Positions 60,693 through 64,000 of a stretch of 64,000 bases of DNA are shown in pieces; positions within the stretch are counted from its first letter, which is position 1, and every line of letters begins with the position of its first letter. The DNA is from Ulvibacter algarum (GTDB lineage: Bacteria; Bacteroidota; Bacteroidia; Flavobacteriales; Flavobacteriaceae), in NCBI GenBank assembly GCA_947488905.1, contig CANLBJ010000002.1:310001-374000 (forward strand), in the 5' to 3' direction. The notes under the pieces were generated by a model that ran no database searches, was not told the DNA's origin, and saw only the letters and a list, made by a program, of their open reading frames with translations. A program made the position numbers and the translations under genes.

Positions 60693-61052
60693 TTATTCTA
60701 CTTTCACTTTAATTGGTCCTCCACTAGAAACCCACGATCCACCTATCTCATCAATATTAACATCAAGCTCATCTGTAGTATTAATACTATTTAAACTTAC
60801 TTTAACCTCATCATAGGTATCAACGCTTTTAAGATTTACATTCATTTCATCACTCGTATTAATATCTACAATACGCACATCCATCACCTGGTTAGGCATT
60901 ACAGGAACTAAATGGTATTCTACCTCAGGTTTATCTGTATTGTTATTTGCAGCGTGTGCAGTTGGTATAATGTCTAAGTTGTTGATAACGTTAATAGTTA
61001 AGCAAACGGCGATCACTGTTAAAATGACTTTTGTGTAAGTATCTGTTTTCAT
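60693..61052 (-). CDS. Small exported protein with 13-residue repeats
   Basis: The 119-residue protein has an N-terminal helix (about 8-24, VILTVIAVCLTINVINN) followed by AHA, likely a signal peptide or anchor. Residues 57-105 consist of four 13-residue units: MDVRIVDINTSDE, MNVNLKSVDTYDE, VKVSLNSINTTDE and LDVNIDEIGG, each with a [MVL]-x-V-x-[IL] strand and a [ST]-x-[DE]-E turn. This suggests a short repeated beta structure. Ten bp separate it from the upstream cyclase gene, so the two are probably co-transcribed. No family is recognised. Confidence 0.75.
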   Translation of the reverse strand: MKTDTYTKVILTVIAVCLTINVINNLDIIPTAHAANNNTDKPEVEYHLVPVMPNQVMDVRIVDINTSDEMNVNLKSVDTYDEVKVSLNSINTTDELDVNIDEIGGSWVSSGGPIKVKVE

Positions 61053-61062
61053 AAAGTATGGT

Positions 61063-62190
61063 TTAAGATTTTACTTTTAGTTTTTTATAGGTTACTAGCG
61101 CTACATCTTCTGCTTTTCCTTTGAGGGTTTCTTCTCCCATATCATAGGCTTTAACTCCTTTGGGCAACTCTACTGCAATCGTAGCAAAACTTTTTGAGGC
61201 TAATATCTCTACGTCAAGATCATTGCAGGCAGCTGTAATTCTAGCAGCTGTATTTAATACATCTCCAGAAAATACAATCTCTCTTTTTATCTGTCCTATC
61301 TCACCAACCATAACTGGGCCAAAATGAATTCCCACTTTAAAAGAAGGAGCAACACCATACTTTTTTATGTAGCGGGGTGCTTTATAGGTAATAATCTTAC
61401 GCATACTATAATAACATTGTAAGACATTCCCTTTTTTTAGTCCGTTTTTCATTTTCCAAGAGATCACTACTTCATCACCCACGTATTGATACACCTCACC
61501 ACGAGTCTGTACAATAGCAGGAGCAATGTCTCTAAAAAAATCTTTTAAAAAGTTAAAGTATTTTTCTTCGCCTAGTTCTTCTGCTATGGTGGTAGCATCT
61601 TTTATATCTGCAAACATAAAAATACGTCGCTCATTTTTTGGGTGAAAGTATCTACCCATCAAATAATCTGGAAACACCCCAGGACCGTACTTGTCATTAA
61701 TCATAAACACAATTAAAGTAGATAATACGATCACTAACCAAATAAAGAAGTTTTTAATAAAAACCCATTCTTTAAAGAACCCTTTAAGTTCGTGTAAAAC
61801 CTCAGGGTGAAATATAGGCTTCCCTAGCCCTTCACTGTAATAATACAATCCAGCTGCGCTACCCACAACAAGGGCTGCCAGGGTATAAGTTATGGTGATT
61901 AAAATAAGAGCCTTCCAGAAAGCATATTTCCGAAGCCATCGTTCCATAAGGTTTACCGTAACAATACCTCCTATAAGCCCTGCAGATACAGCAACAATTA
62001 AGTTAGTTATAAAAGATTGCTTAAAATCATATAATGTAGTGAGTGCTTTGTGTTCTATAAGTGTAAAATATTCAAAATAAAACAGCACTAAGGCGATAAT
62101 TGTCCAAGAAAATAACACTAAAAGTGCCCGTCTGGTGTAAAACCATAATTGGCGTTTAGAATAACTTTTAAAACGTGGTGCTTTTGCCAT
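61063..62190 (-). CDS. Membrane-bound class III adenylate/guanylate cyclase
   Basis: The 375-residue protein has four membrane helices (about 18-38, 50-70, 88-118, 140-160) and a cytoplasmic cyclase homology domain (about 190-365): FADIKDATTIAEELGEEKYFNFLKDFF (metal-binding Asp), VYQYVGDEVVISWKMK (second Asp and the substrate loop), VGIHFGPVMVGEIG and VFSGDVLNTAARI with the Asn-Arg pair for transition-state contact. Nucleotide choice cannot be told from here. Sensing by the membrane part is inferred. A short exported repeat protein follows after 10 bp. A TTTCCGAAG copy (61927-61935) is in the coding region. Confidence 0.9.
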   Translation of the reverse strand: MAKAPRFKSYSKRQLWFYTRRALLVLFSWTIIALVLFYFEYFTLIEHKALTTLYDFKQSFITNLIVAVSAGLIGGIVTVNLMERWLRKYAFWKALILITITYTLAALVVGSAAGLYYYSEGLGKPIFHPEVLHELKGFFKEWVFIKNFFIWLVIVLSTLIVFMINDKYGPGVFPDYLMGRYFHPKNERRIFMFADIKDATTIAEELGEEKYFNFLKDFFRDIAPAIVQTRGEVYQYVGDEVVISWKMKNGLKKGNVLQCYYSMRKIITYKAPRYIKKYGVAPSFKVGIHFGPVMVGEIGQIKREIVFSGDVLNTAARITAACNDLDVEILASKSFATIAVELPKGVKAYDMGEETLKGKAEDVALVTYKKLKVKS

Positions 62191-62406
62191 TAACAGTTTT
62201 TATAGGTATTGTGAGGTTCTTCGTTTTTTAAAATCTTATTATGATTTTGAGAGTGAAGATACTTTTTATCATTTAAAAGGTAGATAACAAAATGCTAAAT
62301 TTCATTTTTGACATTTCGGGATTAATATTCAACAGTTGGGTTCTTATTATTTATTTCTGAAATGTTCTTTCGTCAAATTTGTAGTAGATTTATAAAACCA
62401 ACCACT

Positions 62407-64000
62407 ATGACCTTTACTACACAATCACTTCTGAAATACACAATACTTGTCACTGTGTGCCTTTTATTTATCACCTTGGCACAAGCACAAACCACCATAT
62501 CTGGAATCGTAACTGAAAAGAATGGAACCCCAATTTTAGGGGCAAACATCTATCTAGATGGCACTTATGATGGAGCAACATCTACCATTGATGGTGTTTA
62601 TAGTTTTACTACAGATGAAGTAGGTCAACAAACTCTAGTTGTGAGTTTTATATCTTTTGAAACTTTTAGAATAACACAAGATGTTAGCTTGTATAATAAT
62701 TATATGGTAGTCTTAAAAGAAGATGTAAACTCACTAGATACTGTAGTGATATCTGCGGGTTCTTTTGAGGCAAGTGACAATAGTAAAGTGTCTGTTTTAA
62801 AGCCACTAGATGTTGTGACTACGGCAAGTGCATTAGGTGATTTTGTAGGCGCATTACAAACCTTACCTGGCACAACTACGGTTGCAGAAGATGGTAGATT
62901 GTTTGTGAGAGGTGGTGATGCAAACGAAACTCAGATATTTATAGATGGGCTTAGAGTATTTAGCCCTTATACGCCTACAACTGCAAATACGCCTACTCGT
63001 GGTAGATACAGTCCTTTTCTTTTTGATGGGATCACTTTTAGTACCGGTGGTTATAGTGCAGAATATGGGCAAGCATTATCATCTGTTTTATTACTAAACA
63101 CTATAGATGAACCAGATCAAGAAAAAACAGAAATTGCATTAATGACAGTAGGTGGAGGCTTAGGTAATACTCAAAAATGGGATAAGTCTTCAGTAAGCGT
63201 AAACGCATCTTATATTAATCTTGCACCATATGTAGCATTGTTGCCAGACCGTAATGAGTGGGATAAACCTTTTGAGAGTATCTCTGGAGAGACTGTTTAT
63301 AGACACAAAATAGGTGATGGACAATTAAAGGCTTATGCTGCTTTTGATACCACTAACTTTAAATTAAACATAGAAGATATTAATGCGCCAGAGGGTATCG
63401 ATTTTGGTTTAAAAAACAATAATTTTTATTCTAACTTAAGCTATCAAGCACCATTGGGTAATAAGTGGAGGCTTTTAACAGGAGGTAGTTATACCTACTC
63501 AAATAACAAAACAGATTTTGACACTACCGCTATAGATAGTGATGAGACATCTATTCATGTAAAAGCAAAGCTGCGTAAGAGTTTTAATAGCAAGTTTAAA
63601 TTAAGCGTAGGAGCAGAGCAGTTTTTTACAGATTATGGCGAGCAATTTGACACCTCTTTTGCCAATGGTAAAATAGGGTATGATAATAATATTACAGCTT
63701 TGTTTACAGAAGCAGATTATGTGTTTAGTAGAAAATTTGCGGCAAAAGTAGGGTTGAGAGGTAGTTACAGTCAGTTGTTTAATGAAGTGACGGTTGCTCC
63801 TAGAGTATCATTAGCCTACAAAACAGGTAAAAACAGCCAGCTATCTCTAGCTTATGGTGATTTTTACCAACAGCCTCAAAGCGAGTTTTTAAAGTATACA
63901 CAAAATCTTGAAGCTGCAAGAGCCCAACATTTTATTGCTAATTACCAGTATACAGCAAATGACAGAATTTTTAGGGCAGAGCTTTTCAGAAAAGAATATA
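62407..64000 (+). CDS. TonB-dependent receptor with carboxypeptidase-type regulatory domain (partial)
   Basis: The frame runs to the window end for 531 codons. A signal peptide (1-28, ending TLAQAQ) is followed by a CarboxypepD_reg-like domain (about 30-115: GIVTEKNGTPILGANIYLDGTYDGA, IDGVYSF) and a plug (about 120-235: LPGTTTVAEDGRLFVRGGDANETQIFIDGLRVF, TGGYSAEYGQALSSVL). Barrel strands begin near residue 240. There is no STN domain, so it is not of the FecA signalling type. It is transcribed away from the cyclase operon, with 216 bp between. The substrate is unknown. Confidence 0.9.
   Translation, partial: MTFTTQSLLKYTILVTVCLLFITLAQAQTTISGIVTEKNGTPILGANIYLDGTYDGATSTIDGVYSFTTDEVGQQTLVVSFISFETFRITQDVSLYNNYMVVLKEDVNSLDTVVISAGSFEASDNSKVSVLKPLDVVTTASALGDFVGALQTLPGTTTVAEDGRLFVRGGDANETQIFIDGLRVFSPYTPTTANTPTRGRYSPFLFDGITFSTGGYSAEYGQALSSVLLLNTIDEPDQEKTEIALMTVGGGLGNTQKWDKSSVSVNASYINLAPYVALLPDRNEWDKPFESISGETVYRHKIGDGQLKAYAAFDTTNFKLNIEDINAPEGIDFGLKNNNFYSNLSYQAPLGNKWRLLTGGSYTYSNNKTDFDTTAIDSDETSIHVKAKLRKSFNSKFKLSVGAEQFFTDYGEQFDTSFANGKIGYDNNITALFTEADYVFSRKFAAKVGLRGSYSQLFNEVTVAPRVSLAYKTGKNSQLSLAYGDFYQQPQSEFLKYTQNLEAARAQHFIANYQYTANDRIFRAELFRKEY

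Noticed and set aside
1-64000. Prophage, integron or genomic island
   Set aside because: No integrase, transposase, tRNA-linked boundary or abrupt change in codon use or composition is seen; the genes are mostly typical core Flavobacteriaceae genes.

Overview
The window looks like chromosomal DNA of a marine-type member of the Flavobacteriaceae (Bacteroidetes). The support is AT-rich sequence, the gliding lipoprotein GldI, a type IX secretion type-B sorting protein, an ECF sigma/FecR/TonB-receptor module, SDDEN-type lipoprotein signals, promoters of the Bacteroidetes -7 form TAnnTTTG instead of Shine-Dalgarno-led genes, and many Flavobacteriia-type families (DUF5606, DUF4129, DUF4350). A Dokdonia-like genus is plausible but cannot be proven from the sequence alone. 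Nothing suggests a prophage, plasmid, insertion sequence or CRISPR array, and I see no tRNA or rRNA gene. No intergenic stretch exceeds about 300 bases; the longest are about 200-280 bases and hold promoters, terminators and dispersed repeats.

Layout. 1-5851 (minus): operon udk, ftsB/divIC-like, mutA, lipoprotein, mutB, carboxypeptidase-regulatory-domain protein. 5938-8930: lipoprotein, secreted C1 peptidase, menB. 9102-15476: surface LamG lipoprotein divergent from an ECF sigma, FecR and TonB receptor module. 15473-24136: DUF2254 protein, Hsp20, acetyltransferase, RluF, GH3-family enzyme with a lipoprotein, a metallopeptidase-like protein and UvrB. 24267-31177: T9SS-sorted adhesin-like protein, ABC exporter, NdpA-like nucleoid protein, pRiA4b-type protein and a membrane protein. 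31398-35747: CtaA, acetyltransferase, Cca, PhyH-like dioxygenase and a Sua5/YrdC protein. 36027-43844: envelope sugar cluster (two CDP-glycerol-transferase-like proteins, Kdo/WaaP-type kinase, LicC-like nucleotidyltransferase, a heptosyltransferase-KdtX fusion, GT2) and dapD. 44081-48392: ruvX, def, DUF5606, mazG, oxyR, DUF2141. 48649-55522: RDD gene divergent from a tightly overlapping six-gene operon, SpoIIM to MoxR to DUF58. 55632-64000: TRIC channel, an operon of DHH phosphoesterase, gldI and cyclophilin-FKBP, GIN-domain protein, ndk, a 13-residue-repeat exported protein with a membrane guanylate/adenylate cyclase, and the start of a TonB receptor.

How the genes work together. The ECF sigma, FecR and TonB receptor form a cell-surface signalling module. 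The same GGTAGGGA element precedes both fecR and the divergent LamG lipoprotein, suggesting one regulon. The 36-43 kb cluster probably builds and phosphorylates the lipopolysaccharide core and may add a phospho-polyol group. The SpoIIM-MoxR-DUF58 operon encodes a membrane complex with an AAA+ chaperone whose role is not known.

The most unusual signal is not a gene. It is a 9-bp word, TTTCCGAAG, within a 12-bp consensus AYRTTTCCGAAG. I counted it 18 times in 64 kb on both strands, inside and between genes, where about 0.5 would be expected from composition. In several intergenic regions it sits next to arrays of a GAAATY hexamer.
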